From positions 1,054,001 to 1,118,000 of the forward strand of contig NZ_JAGSYG010000001.1 of the NCBI RefSeq assembly GCF_025685655.1: a stretch of DNA of 64,000 bases, in the 5' to 3' direction. Below the pieces are notes generated by a model. It saw only the letters and a program-made list of their open reading frames with translations, was not told the DNA's origin and did not search any database. This DNA comes from Acidicapsa ligni (GTDB lineage: Bacteria > Acidobacteriota > Terriglobia > Terriglobales > Acidobacteriaceae). This document shows, in pieces, positions 17,442 through 26,780 of this stretch. Positions within the stretch are counted from its first letter, which is position 1. Each line of letters starts with the position of its first letter. Made by a program: the position numbers and the translations under genes.

Positions 17442-18640
17442 AGCAGCCAGCCTCTGATCCGCTTGTATGGGCAGCTTTTGTTTGCGTGATCTTTGCGTTG
17501 CTTCCGGCGGTGATGTTCGCAATCAACTTTCTATTTTTCAGACGGCCTGGGCGGCCATGGAATCGACGACTGCTGCCGTCTGTGTCGGTGCTGATTCCGG
17601 CGCGCAATGAGGAGCTGTCGATTGCTACCGCGATGCAGTCTGTGCTGGCTTCGCGTGGAGTTGAGCTGGAGCTGATTGTGTTGGATGACGGCTCAACGGA
17701 TCGCACGGCGGAGATTGTTCGAGTTGCTGCGGCTTCGGATTCGCGTGTTCGATTGTTCGCTGCGCCTCCGCTGCCTGACGGCTGGAATGGCAAACAGTAT
17801 GCGTGCTGGGTACTGGCTTCGAAGGCGCGCTATGAGGTCTTCTGCTTTCTGGATGCGGATGTTCGGCTTGGTTCAGAGGCGCTTTACCGGATGCTTGGGG
17901 AGATTCATTATCTGCCGAAGATAGGTCCGGTAAAAAAGCCCGAAACGCTTCGGAAAGAAGTACGCGAAAAGGCACTGGTCAGCGGCTTTCCGCGCCAGGA
18001 GACGGTTACTTTTTTTGAGTGGTTGTTGCTGCCGCTGATCCATTTTGTTCTGCTGGGTTTTTTGCCGCTGCCGGGCGAGCGGTGGACCAATATGCCTGCT
18101 TTCGCGGTTGGTTGTGGGCAATTTCTGATGGTGCGGCGCGAGCCGTATTTTGCCACGGGAGGCCACTCGGCTATATCCACTACGATGCATGACGGGCTGT
18201 TGTTGCCGAGGCTTTTTCGCAGTCGAGGTTTTCAGACCGGCGTCTACGATTTGAGCAAAGATGCTGCCTGCCGCATGTACACAGGCGCGGACGCAGTGTG
18301 GAGCGGGCTTTCGAAGAACGCAACGGAGGGCATGGCTTCTCTGCTGCGGCTGCCGATCTTTACGGTCCTGCTTTTTCTGGGTCAGATTTTGCCGCTGCCT
18401 TTGCTTGTCTGGACATATCTGACGAACGATCTCGCGGCGGAGGGTCTTGCGTGGATAGCGTTGATTCTTAGTTATGCTCTTCGAATCGCCCTGGCTGCGC
18501 GTTATCGGCAAAGCTGGAGCGGGGTTGCCGTCCACCCGCTGGGAGTGCTGGTGCTGCTTGCGTTGCAGTGGTCTGCGTTAGGGCGCAAATTGCGAGGCCG
18601 TCCTGCTACATGGAAGCAGCGCGAGTACCGGATGGAATAA
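17438..18640 (+). CDS. Family 2 glycosyltransferase, membrane-bound (CrtQ-like)
   Basis: 400 residues from the ATG that overlaps the acyltransferase stop; the longer frame from 17369 is not needed. One N-terminal membrane segment is followed by the GT-A domain: [22 protein letters not shown] and the FLDADV metal site. Three to four hydrophobic segments lie in the C-terminal third. Its place at the end of the carotenoid operon matches CrtQ, which adds glucose to the carotenoid acid in Staphylococcus. A hopanoid or other lipid glycosyltransferase remains possible. Confidence 0.8.
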   Translation: MKQPASDPLVWAAFVCVIFALLPAVMFAINFLFFRRPGRPWNRRLLPSVSVLIPARNEELSIATAMQSVLASRGVELELIVLDDGSTDRTAEIVRVAAASDSRVRLFAAPPLPDGWNGKQYACWVLASKARYEVFCFLDADVRLGSEALYRMLGEIHYLPKIGPVKKPETLRKEVREKALVSGFPRQETVTFFEWLLLPLIHFVLLGFLPLPGERWTNMPAFAVGCGQFLMVRREPYFATGGHSAISTTMHDGLLLPRLFRSRGFQTGVYDLSKDAACRMYTGADAVWSGLSKNATEGMASLLRLPIFTVLLFLGQILPLPLLVWTYLTNDLAAEGLAWIALILSYALRIALAARYRQSWSGVAVHPLGVLVLLALQWSALGRKLRGRPATWKQREYRME

Positions 18641-18795
18641 GGATTGCTGCGGTATTCGTTGCTACGGTATGTGGTCTATAAGGAACGGAGGCTGTGATCC
18701 TGCTGTACCTTTCGTTCGTCCAAAAGAAAAGCTGGGCGTCCAGAAGAAGAGACGGGCAATTTTGTCCTTGAGGTGAGTGGAGTTTGGGCGAGTGT

Positions 18796-19455
18796 ATGCG
18801 CATGATTGGTGCGGCTGTAGTTGCGCTGGCGATTTGGTTTGGGACGGTTCCTGCGTTGGCCAGTGCTACTCCTGCTCGGAATGAGGCGCAGGCGCGGCAG
18901 CAATATTCGGAACGGCTGGGTGTTGCGCGGGATGCTTATTTCAAGGTGATCACGAACAACGATCGCGATGCGGATCGGCGGGCACATGCGGCGCTTGCCG
19001 AGTTTGAGAGAGAGTATCCAGGCGATCCTATTGGCAAGGCTTATCACGGCAGTTTGCAGTTGCTGGATGCGGCTCACGACTGGGCTATCTGGAATTTGCA
19101 TAAGGAAGCCGCTGAGGGGCTCAGCAGGTTGGACGAGGCGGTTACACAGGCTCCTGACGAGCCTGAGGTGCGGTTCATTCGGGCGGCTACGAGCTGGCAT
19201 CTGCCTAGCTTTTACCACCGAAAGGCGCAGTACGAATCGGACTTTGCTTTGCTTGCTCCGCATGCTGAAGAAGATGCTCGCGATGGCAGAATACCTCCTG
19301 CGCTGGCTGCTGCCGCGCTCAATTACTGGGGGCAGATCCTTGTCGGCCGCAAGGACAATGCGAGCGCGAGAGCTGCATTTGCGACAGCGATTCGAATTGC
19401 GCCGCAGAGCCCGGGCGCTGTGGATGCGGGGTTGAGGTTGCGCCAGCTTCGGTAA
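18796..19455 (+). CDS. Secreted TPR-like protein, unknown function
   Basis: 219 residues from ATG 18796 (a TTG at 18784 or an ATG at 18802 is also possible). The signal peptide ends near ALASA. The mature part is almost entirely helical, and Ala-rich repeats such as AHAALAEFEREYPGDP and ARAAFATAIRIAPQSP have the spacing of tetratricopeptide units. These usually bind other proteins. It follows the glycosyltransferase by ~150 bp on the same strand, but the gap makes shared transcription uncertain. No specific function is recognised. Confidence 0.65.
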   Translation: MRMIGAAVVALAIWFGTVPALASATPARNEAQARQQYSERLGVARDAYFKVITNNDRDADRRAHAALAEFEREYPGDPIGKAYHGSLQLLDAAHDWAIWNLHKEAAEGLSRLDEAVTQAPDEPEVRFIRAATSWHLPSFYHRKAQYESDFALLAPHAEEDARDGRIPPALAAAALNYWGQILVGRKDNASARAAFATAIRIAPQSPGAVDAGLRLRQLR

Positions 19456-19612
19456 CGGGATGAAAAATCTACCTACCTGACTGGAGATTTCTTCCGTTCC
19501 TCATATCGGGCTGGGCTGGACCAGGTTGGCTGCGTTTGCGGCCGGCTACGGGATTATCAATAAAATCAATAACTTACTGCTGGCTGTTAGCGGTTTAAAA
19601 GAGCGCTGCATT

Positions 19613-19628
19613 TGGCCACTTGATTGCA
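19613..19628 (+). promoter_or_regulatory. Possible sigma-54 promoter
   Basis: TGGCCACTTGATTGCA keeps the invariant GG and GC with exact -24/-12 spacing and a perfect TTGCA; the A-C-G after TGGC differs. Transcription would start ~50 bases before the ATG at 19693. It is weaker than the site at 4644. Confidence 0.4.
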
Positions 19629-19692
19629 ATGACGTTTGGGAAGAATATATATGGCACCGTGAGAGCGGTGGCTGGACCGAAAGGAAATTGCG

Positions 19693-20595
19693 ATGAAGGA
19701 TACTTCCATGTTTCTCATCAAAATTCTTGCTGTGATTCTCGTTGTCCTTTCCAGCATTCCACTTTTTGCGCAAGAGACAAATGTGCTGCTGGCGGCTGAC
19801 ACCCACGTGATGCCTGCGATGATTACCGATTCTGCGGATGCGGTTGATGTCGATGTGGCGAGTCCTAAAATCGCATTGAGCGCGGTGAGCGGCGAGCTTT
19901 TAAATAAGCTGGATACGAAGACGGCAAGGGTCGGCGACAGCGTCATTGTCAGGACGAGGGTTACGGTGACGACGGCTGATGGCACCACGATTCCCCAGGG
20001 GGCGCGGCTGGTTGGCCGGGTTACCGAGGTACAGGCGCATGGTGCGGGCAGTGTGGATTCACGCGTGGCGATTCAGTTCAACCGCGCGGAGCTGAAGAAC
20101 GGACAAGGGCTGGCGATTCGCTCGGTGATTCAGTCTGTTGCTCCTCCGGCTACGCAGATTACGGGATCGTCCGTGCAGGCAGACGATGCTGGCGGCAATA
20201 CTGTAGTTAGAGACAATCATGTTTCGGGCGGCGAACGGACGGGCAATCCCGCAGTGGGCAGCGAGGGCGGAAGCGTGGCCAACGCAGCTACCAGCAGCGC
20301 TTCGGGAGTGAGATCGATGGCGGACGGCGCGGTGAGCTCCAGCAACGACCGGTGGATGAAGGTGAATACCAACGGGTCTGTCCATCTGGATAGCGTGAAG
20401 ACGGTAACGCCGGGCAGCAACGTGGTCGCACACGGTACGGCGATTCATGGTGTGTCGCTCTCGGCGGATGCGGCGGGATCGGCGGCGAGTTCGGACTCCG
20501 CTTCAGGAATGTTCTTTGCTACGAAACAGAACATTCGTCTTGATGGTGGAACGCAATTTGTACTGGGTGTTGCGACGGCTGCTTCGATCCAGTAA
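19693..20595 (+). CDS. Secreted protein of unknown function
   Basis: 300 residues behind an AAGGA ribosome site. The signal peptide (KILAVILVVLSSIPLFAQ) is clear. The middle region has the beta-rich stretch ARVGDSVIVRTRVTV and IPQGARLVGRVTEVQ, a pattern seen in acidobacterial secreted proteins with a barrel-like domain that resembles the TrbI/VirB10 strand-turn pattern. The second half is Gly/Ser/Ala-rich and low in complexity. No catalytic residues are apparent. A convergent terminator lies just downstream. I do not recognise a function. Confidence 0.6.
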   Translation: MKDTSMFLIKILAVILVVLSSIPLFAQETNVLLAADTHVMPAMITDSADAVDVDVASPKIALSAVSGELLNKLDTKTARVGDSVIVRTRVTVTTADGTTIPQGARLVGRVTEVQAHGAGSVDSRVAIQFNRAELKNGQGLAIRSVIQSVAPPATQITGSSVQADDAGGNTVVRDNHVSGGERTGNPAVGSEGGSVANAATSSASGVRSMADGAVSSSNDRWMKVNTNGSVHLDSVKTVTPGSNVVAHGTAIHGVSLSADAAGSAASSDSASGMFFATKQNIRLDGGTQFVLGVATAASIQ

Positions 20596-20649
20596 TTGCC
20601 GGTAATCGCGAATTAATTGATGGGCGTGGAACGCGCGGCACGGTTATTC

Positions 20650-20699
20650 AAAATCCTGAGCAATGGCCCGTGAATCAAGGCCATCGTTCAGGATTTTTT
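20650..20699 (+). terminator. Terminator between convergent genes
   Basis: The outer stem AAAATCCTGA / TCAGGATTTT and inner stem ATGGCC / GGCCAT are followed by more T. The symmetric A and T flanks let it serve both strands. A 15-bp direct repeat (tgctgctcaggattt) overlaps its right side. Confidence 0.8.
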
Positions 20700-20718
20700 G
20701 CTGCTCAGGATTTGCTGC

Positions 20719-22896
20719 TCAGGATTTCTTGAGGGGCTTTCTGGCGAAGTAGAACAGGGAGAAGGCCAGTGCGGCGAACATTACTACAGAAATCCAATCG
20801 TGGTAGAGGAATGTGCGCGGGAACTGGATCGGTACCTGGTTGCCGGTGATTGATTCGTAGGCTTTGATTGCCACGCCGATCAGCCCGATGATTCCGCCTG
20901 CGGCGATGAGGCCGGAGGCATACAGGGAACCGGGACTGACTTCGCTTTCTTCCGTGCTGTGTCCGGCTTTTTCAAGAGCGCGATCTACCAGGAAGCGAAC
21001 GACTCCGCCGACGAAGATGGCCAGGGTGGTGCCAATCGAAAGATAGGCTCCGACTGCGAAGGAGAGCGATCGAATCCCGAGCAACTCTACGGCAATCACG
21101 AGGAAGACTCCCATCAATACGAGTCCCCAAGGCAGCTTTTGGGTGAGGATGCCGTTGATTACTGTGGCCATTAGACGGGCCTGCGGGGCGGCGGCGTTTT
21201 CGCTGCCGATGCCCTGAATCCATTGGACTTCAATGCGGCCTGTCGCGGGGGAGTAGAGATACTTGCCATCGGCTAACTCGGGCGAGCCGAGAGCATTGAG
21301 GACTACGTATTCGCTGGGATTGTGGGTGGTCGTGATTTTGTTTGCGTCCACTACGGAGATCTTTTCGGGTAGCTTGGCACCCTGCTGCACGTTTACGCCG
21401 GAGTGGGGAATGTTGATGTTCCAGACCTGCTGGGCGGAACGGAATTCCTGAAAGGCGGTGTTCATGGCGGAGAGCGTAAAGCCGATCACTACTGTTGAAA
21501 CGCAGACACCGATCATCAGGGCTATCTGCTGTAGTCGAGGTGTTGCTCCGATCAGGTAGCCGGTCTTGAGATCCTGGCTGGTGTCGCCGGAGTTTGAGGC
21601 GGCGATGCAGACTGCGCCGCCGATGGTGATGGCCAGTGCGCCGTAGGCGGGAGCTGTCCAACCCTTTACCAGGAAGATGGCTGAAGTCGCCATCAGGGTG
21701 GCAATCGTCATGCCGGAAACCGGGCTGGCCGAACTGCCGATCAGGCCGACGATTCGCGAGCTTACGGTTACAAAGAGGAAGCCGAAGACGACGATCAGCA
21801 GCGAAGCAGCCAGGTTGGCCCATGCTCCGACGAAGGTGCCCGGGACCGGTTTGAATTGCAGGAAGAGAAACATGATGACGATCAGGGCGATTGAGCCTCC
21901 GATGACTACGCTCATGGGCAGGTCGTCTTCGGTGCGAATGGCCTTGGTTTTGGCGGTTCCTGATTTGCGCATCTTGCCGAAGGCGCTGGTGAGTGCGCCG
22001 GTAATGGTCGGAATGGTTTTGATCAGGGTGATCAGTCCGGCGGCGGCTACCGCGCCTGCGCCCATGGGACGGATGTAGGTTGACCAAAGCTCGCTGGGGC
22101 TCATGAGGGCGATGGGCTTGGTGCCGGGATAGATGGCGTGATCCAGACCGGTGCCAAAGAAGTGAATCAGGGGCATCAGAACCAGCCACGAGAAGACGCC
22201 GCCGGCGAAGATGATGCCGGAGACTTTGGGTCCGATGATGTAGCCAACGCCTAGATATTCCGGGGTGGCGTCGGCGCGAATGGCTGCACCTTTGAGAATA
22301 TGCTGCGGGCCCAGGTCCGGCTGGTAATCGGGGGTGCCAGGCCATGCGCCGAAGAGATTTTCATTTTGAAAGAGGGTGTAAACGCCGCCGAGGCCGAGGC
22401 CGAGAAAGACTCGGCTGGCGAACGATCCGCCGCGATCCCCGGCCAGCAGAACATCGGCGCAGGCGGTGCCTTCGGGGTAGGTGAGCGTTCCGTGCTCCTC
22501 GACGATGAGTTGGCGGCGGAGGGGAATCATGAAGAGCACTCCCAGCCATCCGCCAACCAGGGCGAGGAGGAAGATGCGTGAGTACTCCAGATCAAAGCCC
22601 AGAAAAATCAGCGCGGGCAGGGTAAAGATCACGCCCGAAGCGATCGACTGACCTGCGTTGCCGGTGGTCTGGACGATGTTGTTTTCGAGGATGGACGACT
22701 TGCCGAAGACGCGCAGGATGCTGATTGAGAGCACCGAGATCGGAATCGAGGCAGCGACCGTAAGTCCAGCGCGAAGGCCAACATAGACTGTGACGGCCCC
22801 AAAGATGATTCCAAAAAAGCAGCCCAGAAGGATGGCGCGCAACGTAAATTCGGGGCGGCGTTCGTTGGGAGAAACATACGGCTGAAAATCGGGCAC
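20719..22896 (-). CDS. OPT-family oligopeptide transporter
   Basis: 725 residues from a GTG at 22896, chosen because GGAGG lies eight bases upstream; the frame is open ~60 codons further without a ribosome site. About 14-16 hydrophobic segments are spread along the protein. OPT-family traits are the long, evenly spaced helices, the NxxxTxGNAGQSIASG segment near residue 80 and a GDTSQDLKTGYLIGATP loop, which matches bacterial OPT members. These carry peptides or metal-peptide conjugates inwards with protons. The substrate is unknown. It is a single gene, diverging from the ComF-like gene. Confidence 0.88.
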   Translation of the reverse strand: MPDFQPYVSPNERRPEFTLRAILLGCFFGIIFGAVTVYVGLRAGLTVAASIPISVLSISILRVFGKSSILENNIVQTTGNAGQSIASGVIFTLPALIFLGFDLEYSRIFLLALVGGWLGVLFMIPLRRQLIVEEHGTLTYPEGTACADVLLAGDRGGSFASRVFLGLGLGGVYTLFQNENLFGAWPGTPDYQPDLGPQHILKGAAIRADATPEYLGVGYIIGPKVSGIIFAGGVFSWLVLMPLIHFFGTGLDHAIYPGTKPIALMSPSELWSTYIRPMGAGAVAAAGLITLIKTIPTITGALTSAFGKMRKSGTAKTKAIRTEDDLPMSVVIGGSIALIVIMFLFLQFKPVPGTFVGAWANLAASLLIVVFGFLFVTVSSRIVGLIGSSASPVSGMTIATLMATSAIFLVKGWTAPAYGALAITIGGAVCIAASNSGDTSQDLKTGYLIGATPRLQQIALMIGVCVSTVVIGFTLSAMNTAFQEFRSAQQVWNINIPHSGVNVQQGAKLPEKISVVDANKITTTHNPSEYVVLNALGSPELADGKYLYSPATGRIEVQWIQGIGSENAAAPQARLMATVINGILTQKLPWGLVLMGVFLVIAVELLGIRSLSFAVGAYLSIGTTLAIFVGGVVRFLVDRALEKAGHSTEESEVSPGSLYASGLIAAGGIIGLIGVAIKAYESITGNQVPIQFPRTFLYHDWISVVMFAALAFSLFYFARKPLKKS

Positions 22897-23213
22897 AGGC
22901 AGGGCCTCCGAGGGCGGGTTATTGCGAATATACGAGATCAGGCGGCGAAAAGAGAATTCGCGGGTTTCTGTGCTGGCCGGAATGTGTGCCTGCGATGGGA
23001 AATTACGGGGAGGAAGACTGTGAGCGAGAAGATGTAGCTTTCTGCATACGCGTCTGCGTATACTGTTGCACAAAGGCAGCGCGGACCGGCTTGCCTCGAT
23101 TGAGGTGCGACTTCAGTAGCGACCCTCGTTCTCCAGATGTTGTTTTATCGCGGAATATCTCCGTTAACGGAGTCTCGCTTTGGCGCGCAGCGGTTCCTGT
23201 GCTCCAATCGCAG
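22897..23213. other. Divergent intergenic region
   Basis: 317 bp between the GTG of the OPT gene and the ATG of the ComF-like gene. It must hold both promoters; no clear -35/-10 pair or operator was seen. Confidence 0.5.
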
Positions 23214-24143
23214 ATGTTCAAAGTCCCGATCCGTTCCATGAAACTCATCGGCGATGTAGTGAATACTGTTTTCCTCCCTGCCGCATGTTCTCTCTGTTGC
23301 ACCCCTCTGCACCGACTCTCTGACGCACCAATCTGCGACGCATGCTGGGCTGAAATTCCGGGCCAGCGGGAAAATTGCTGTCTTCGTTGTGGCGAAGATT
23401 TGTTTACTCCTGCTTATGCTGCGAATGCTGAATTGAATCAGTGCCGCGCCTGCCGCATGGCTCCTCCTGCGTTTGTGCGCGCCGTGAGCTATGGGGTTTA
23501 CGAGGGCACAATGCGTTCGGCGATTCATGCCTTCAAATATGACCGCATTGCGCCTGCTGCACGTGGGCTTGGCAAGCGGCTGGCCGTGGCGATTGCACGG
23601 ATGGCGCCTGAAGGTTTTGGGGCGAATGATGATTCTCGGACGAATGTAACGCCGGGCAACTTGCTGGTTGTTCCGGTGCCGCTGCATGGCGAGCGGATGT
23701 CGCATCGTGGTTTTAACCAGGCACGTGCGCTGGCCGTGGAGGCTTTGCGGATTTTAAGGCGGACTCATCCAGAATGGAGATTGGAGATGTCATCCAGTTC
23801 CCTTGTGCGACAACGATCCACGGAAAGTCAGGCTGGGTTAACTCCCCGCCAGCGCCGCCTGAATTTGCGCGGCGCTTTTTTTGTCCCTGACTTCGAGACG
23901 GTTCGCGGCCGTCACGTTTTGCTGGTGGATGACATTTTTACTACCGGGGCAACTGCGCGAGCATGCAGCAAGACGCTGATCGAGGCGGGAGCAGCTTCGG
24001 TTCGCGTAGCAACGCTGGCCCGGGCTCAGCGGCGTGTTCCGCTACGCGCGGCGGATGATCAGAAGTATGTCAACGTGCCGGGAAAAGGCAGATTTTTTGC
24101 TGCGGCTGGTTCGGCGCAGGGCGGGGAAGTAACCGTCAATTAA
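23214..24143 (+). CDS. ComF-like phosphoribosyltransferase-domain protein
   Basis: 309 residues from this ATG (an ATG at 23238 is the alternative; the frame is open to 22986). An N-terminal zinc-ribbon-like set of cysteines (SLCC, CDAC, CLRCG, CRAC) precedes a phosphoribosyltransferase domain with the PRPP motif VLLVDDIFTTGAT and an RGFNQA block. In naturally competent bacteria ComF helps single-stranded DNA enter the cytoplasm. In others the role is unknown, and no com genes lie near. The insertion between the zinc part and the PRTase domain is longer than usual. It is a single gene. Confidence 0.85.
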   Translation: MFKVPIRSMKLIGDVVNTVFLPAACSLCCTPLHRLSDAPICDACWAEIPGQRENCCLRCGEDLFTPAYAANAELNQCRACRMAPPAFVRAVSYGVYEGTMRSAIHAFKYDRIAPAARGLGKRLAVAIARMAPEGFGANDDSRTNVTPGNLLVVPVPLHGERMSHRGFNQARALAVEALRILRRTHPEWRLEMSSSSLVRQRSTESQAGLTPRQRRLNLRGAFFVPDFETVRGRHVLLVDDIFTTGATARACSKTLIEAGAASVRVATLARAQRRVPLRAADDQKYVNVPGKGRFFAAAGSAQGGEVTVN

Positions 24144-24241
24144 CACCACACGAGTAGAACGACAGCAAGTGCAGTACAAACTACGAAAGACAGGAAGAGC
24201 AAGACAGGCAACCAGATAGACAACTTTTACGAGGGGAAGCG

Positions 24242-24856
24242 ATGTCGCTTGGAAAAGCTATGATCCATGCACGGAAGCAAAAGTCACTCGCAAAAGCGGC
24301 GGCCCATGTCGGGGAGCAAAGCTGGACGCAATCGAGCCAGGTTCTACAAATGCCCGTACTGGTCCTGAACGCCTCTTATGAGCCTATCAACATCTGCGGC
24401 GCACGTCGGGCGCTGGTGCTGGTACTCAAGGGCGTCGCCAAAACCGAGGAAGAGCATGGCTTGACCCTGCATGCTCAGCGCAGCCGTATGGCCATGCCGT
24501 CGGTCATTCGTCTTCTGGAATATCGCCGCATTCCTCACCAGACACGTGCTCTCTCGCGAAAGAATATCCTGCTGCGGGATCGCAATACCTGCCAGTATTG
24601 CAGCGTGGTTTTGCCTTCGGGAGAACTCACGCTGGATCATGTGCTGCCTCGTTCGCGCGGGGGGAATTCGACATGGGAAAACCTGGTCGCCTGCTGCCAC
24701 GGGTGCAATCGCCGCAAGGGTAATCGGCTGCTTCATGAATTGGACGATATGAAGTTGCTGCGCGAGCCGCGTCCGTTCAGCCTGCATACCAGCCGCCAGA
24801 TCATGCGCATGTTGGGTCGAGGGGATGATCGTTGGCGTAAATACCTTTTTTATTAG
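24242..24856 (+). CDS. HNH endonuclease
   Basis: 204 residues behind a GAGGGG ribosome site. The zinc-binding CQYC and CCHGC pairs flank the HNH core [13 protein letters not shown], and NRRKGNR follows it. This ββα-metal nuclease form is common in stand-alone bacterial proteins of unknown target. The ~40-residue N-terminus is basic and Gln/Ser-rich. It has no methylase, restriction or phage neighbour, so a housekeeping DNA-handling role rather than defence is plausible but unproven. Confidence 0.85.
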   Translation: MSLGKAMIHARKQKSLAKAAAHVGEQSWTQSSQVLQMPVLVLNASYEPINICGARRALVLVLKGVAKTEEEHGLTLHAQRSRMAMPSVIRLLEYRRIPHQTRALSRKNILLRDRNTCQYCSVVLPSGELTLDHVLPRSRGGNSTWENLVACCHGCNRRKGNRLLHELDDMKLLREPRPFSLHTSRQIMRMLGRGDDRWRKYLFY

Positions 24857-24864
24857 GGAGAAGC

Positions 24865-24893
24865 CGGCCAGATCGAAGGCACGAATCTGGCCG
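24865..24893 (+). terminator. Stem-loop between convergent genes
   Basis: CGGCCAGAT / ATCTGGCCG, a 9-bp perfect stem with an 11-base loop, between the HNH gene and the S53 peptidase. It has no T run; a terminator or mRNA-stabilising role is inferred. Confidence 0.55.
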
Positions 24894-24900
24894 CTATTTG

Positions 24901-26493
24901 TCAGGAAGCGGTTGTTGTTGCCGGGGGCGCGGTCAGCAGCGTCGCCAGAGTCGATCCTATCGGCGAACCTAGTCCGGTACATGGATCCCATCCCGGTCCG
25001 GCAGAATACGAACCGTTACTGCCCTCGGTGATGTCGTTGAATCCGTTGTCCGGCGCCTGCAGCGCGTAGAGGCTGGGATTGAGATATCCGAGGCGGGTAT
25101 TGAGTTTCTGATTCAACAATGCAATCAACCCTGCCCACAGTGGAGCGACTGCGCTGGTGCCACCGACAACGCCCTGCTGGCCATCTACCAGGATGTTGTA
25201 GCCGGTGTCGGGATCGGCGTCACCGGCTACATCCGGAACGCCGCGTCCGGTTTGTCCAGCAGTGGCGGATTGGTAGCTTGGCAATGCAAAGACGGTGCTG
25301 TATCCGCCGCCGGTAGCGCCGCCGCCAGAGCCATCGTTCCAGACCGTTTCGCTGGTGATCGAGCTGTTAGATGACTCCAATGTCGTGCCGCCGCAGGCGA
25401 GAACATGTGGGCTGGAGGCAGGAAAATCGACGTGGTTTCCGCCGTCGGTATCGCCATCGCTTGAGCCGTTATCGCCTGCCGCTACGGTAATTGTCACGCC
25501 GAGCGCGGCGGCTTCCTGCGCGACCTGATCCATTGCCTGCATGGACTGCGATGTCCAGCTATCTTCGGGGCCACCCCAGCTTATGGCGATGACGGAAGGA
25601 TTGTTGGCGGTGTCATGGACTGCGGTGCTTATCGCGTCCTGAAAGCCCTGCGAGGTATTCGGCGCGAAGTACACGACGATATTGGCTCCGGGTGCGACGG
25701 CTCCGGCGACTTCGATGTCCAGCAGAACTTCTGCATCTGCGCTGTTGGCGTTGGTCGGGCTGTTGGTGCCCTGATCGACTGAGACGACGGTCACTTTAGG
25801 CGCAGTGAGGTTCAGCGACTTGAAGAAGTTGGTGATGTCGGCGGGTTTGAATCCACCGCCCAGCTCGATGATGCCGATTGTCTCGCCTGTCCCGGTTACG
25901 CCCTCGGGAAAGTTGTAGAGTTGCGCGACCTGTACAGGCGAATACGAAGTGCTGGCAGGGGCGGCATCGGATACTCCTGTCAATTTTTCTGCCAATTCTC
26001 CTTTAAATCCACGACGGCGGATGTGCGGCTTGGCCTGGGGACGATTGTCCAGACCGAAGACGCCTTGCACTATGTCCGCGAGTTCGGCGGGGAGATGGAT
26101 GGATCCGGTGCGCCCGCGAAACTTGCCTTTGGGATGTTCATAATCGTTTAGCGTGACGCCGAAGGCCTTCTCCATATTGGCGGTGGTTCCCATCAGCGTG
26201 ATCGTGCGGCGGCGAATCTCGTCCTCGTTATTGCTGGTGACGACCTGAAGCTGGTTCTGCTGGGCAAACTCGTGGATCCGCTGCACCTGCTCCGGCTCGG
26301 CACCATAGGCGGAGGCGAAGTCGCCGTGGCTCATGATGCGGCCCTGCAGGTCGCTGAGACGAAGCTGCCGGCGCTGCTTGAGCACGACAGAGACCTGGAT
26401 CAACTGGTTGGGATCGGTTGGGCCAACCAGCGTGGCGCCATCTGATAAAGATTTTTCGCTTCCAGGAAGTGCAATCCGATTTGATTCTGCCAT
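24901..26493 (-). CDS. S53 family peptidase (kumamolisin/sedolisin type)
   Basis: 530 residues behind GGAG. These are acid-active serine-carboxyl proteases made as zymogens. The N-terminal ~170 residues match the S53 prodomain. In the catalytic domain, the Glu/Asp pair is in AEVLLDIEV (ExxxD), the oxyanion Asp is in AAGDNGSSDG and the nucleophile Ser is in GGTSAVAPLWAGL. The C-terminal calcium site is visible in GFNDITEG plus the GWDPCTGLGSP block. No classical signal peptide is seen, as in kumamolisins, whose export route is not obvious. It suits life in acidic soil. Confidence 0.93.
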   Translation of the reverse strand: MAESNRIALPGSEKSLSDGATLVGPTDPNQLIQVSVVLKQRRQLRLSDLQGRIMSHGDFASAYGAEPEQVQRIHEFAQQNQLQVVTSNNEDEIRRRTITLMGTTANMEKAFGVTLNDYEHPKGKFRGRTGSIHLPAELADIVQGVFGLDNRPQAKPHIRRRGFKGELAEKLTGVSDAAPASTSYSPVQVAQLYNFPEGVTGTGETIGIIELGGGFKPADITNFFKSLNLTAPKVTVVSVDQGTNSPTNANSADAEVLLDIEVAGAVAPGANIVVYFAPNTSQGFQDAISTAVHDTANNPSVIAISWGGPEDSWTSQSMQAMDQVAQEAAALGVTITVAAGDNGSSDGDTDGGNHVDFPASSPHVLACGGTTLESSNSSITSETVWNDGSGGGATGGGYSTVFALPSYQSATAGQTGRGVPDVAGDADPDTGYNILVDGQQGVVGGTSAVAPLWAGLIALLNQKLNTRLGYLNPSLYALQAPDNGFNDITEGSNGSYSAGPGWDPCTGLGSPIGSTLATLLTAPPATTTAS

Positions 26494-26717
26494 CTCTGTG
26501 GGCTCCTTCGGGTTAAGACTCGCTCGACAGCTACTCTAGCGGAATTCCTCTGGGACAACCGTGTGTATGTGAACAATTAATTTCCACAAGCGGCGCGAAG
26601 GATTTTGGCGCTGCTTTGCGCTCTATATATGTAGGATGCGAATTTCTCTCAGGTCGTAAGATCTAAGGCTGTATGCGGAGAAGTTTTACCCCTGGCCTTC
26701 TCCTGGCCAACGAATTC

Positions 26718-26780
26718 TTCGAGCCGGGCGCCCTGGGTACAGACAGGATGGGGCGCCCGCATTTTTAACATCGGCTCGAA
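26718..26780. repeat. Nested inverted repeats downstream of pgi
   Basis: Outer arms TTCGAGCCG (26718) and CGGCTCGAA (26772) enclose inner arms GGGCGCCC (26726 and 26751). The right outer arm touches the pgi stop codon. Folding would give a two-tier hairpin at the 3' end of the pgi message. A run of five T lies only on the plus strand, so it is not a classical terminator for pgi. Confidence 0.7.
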
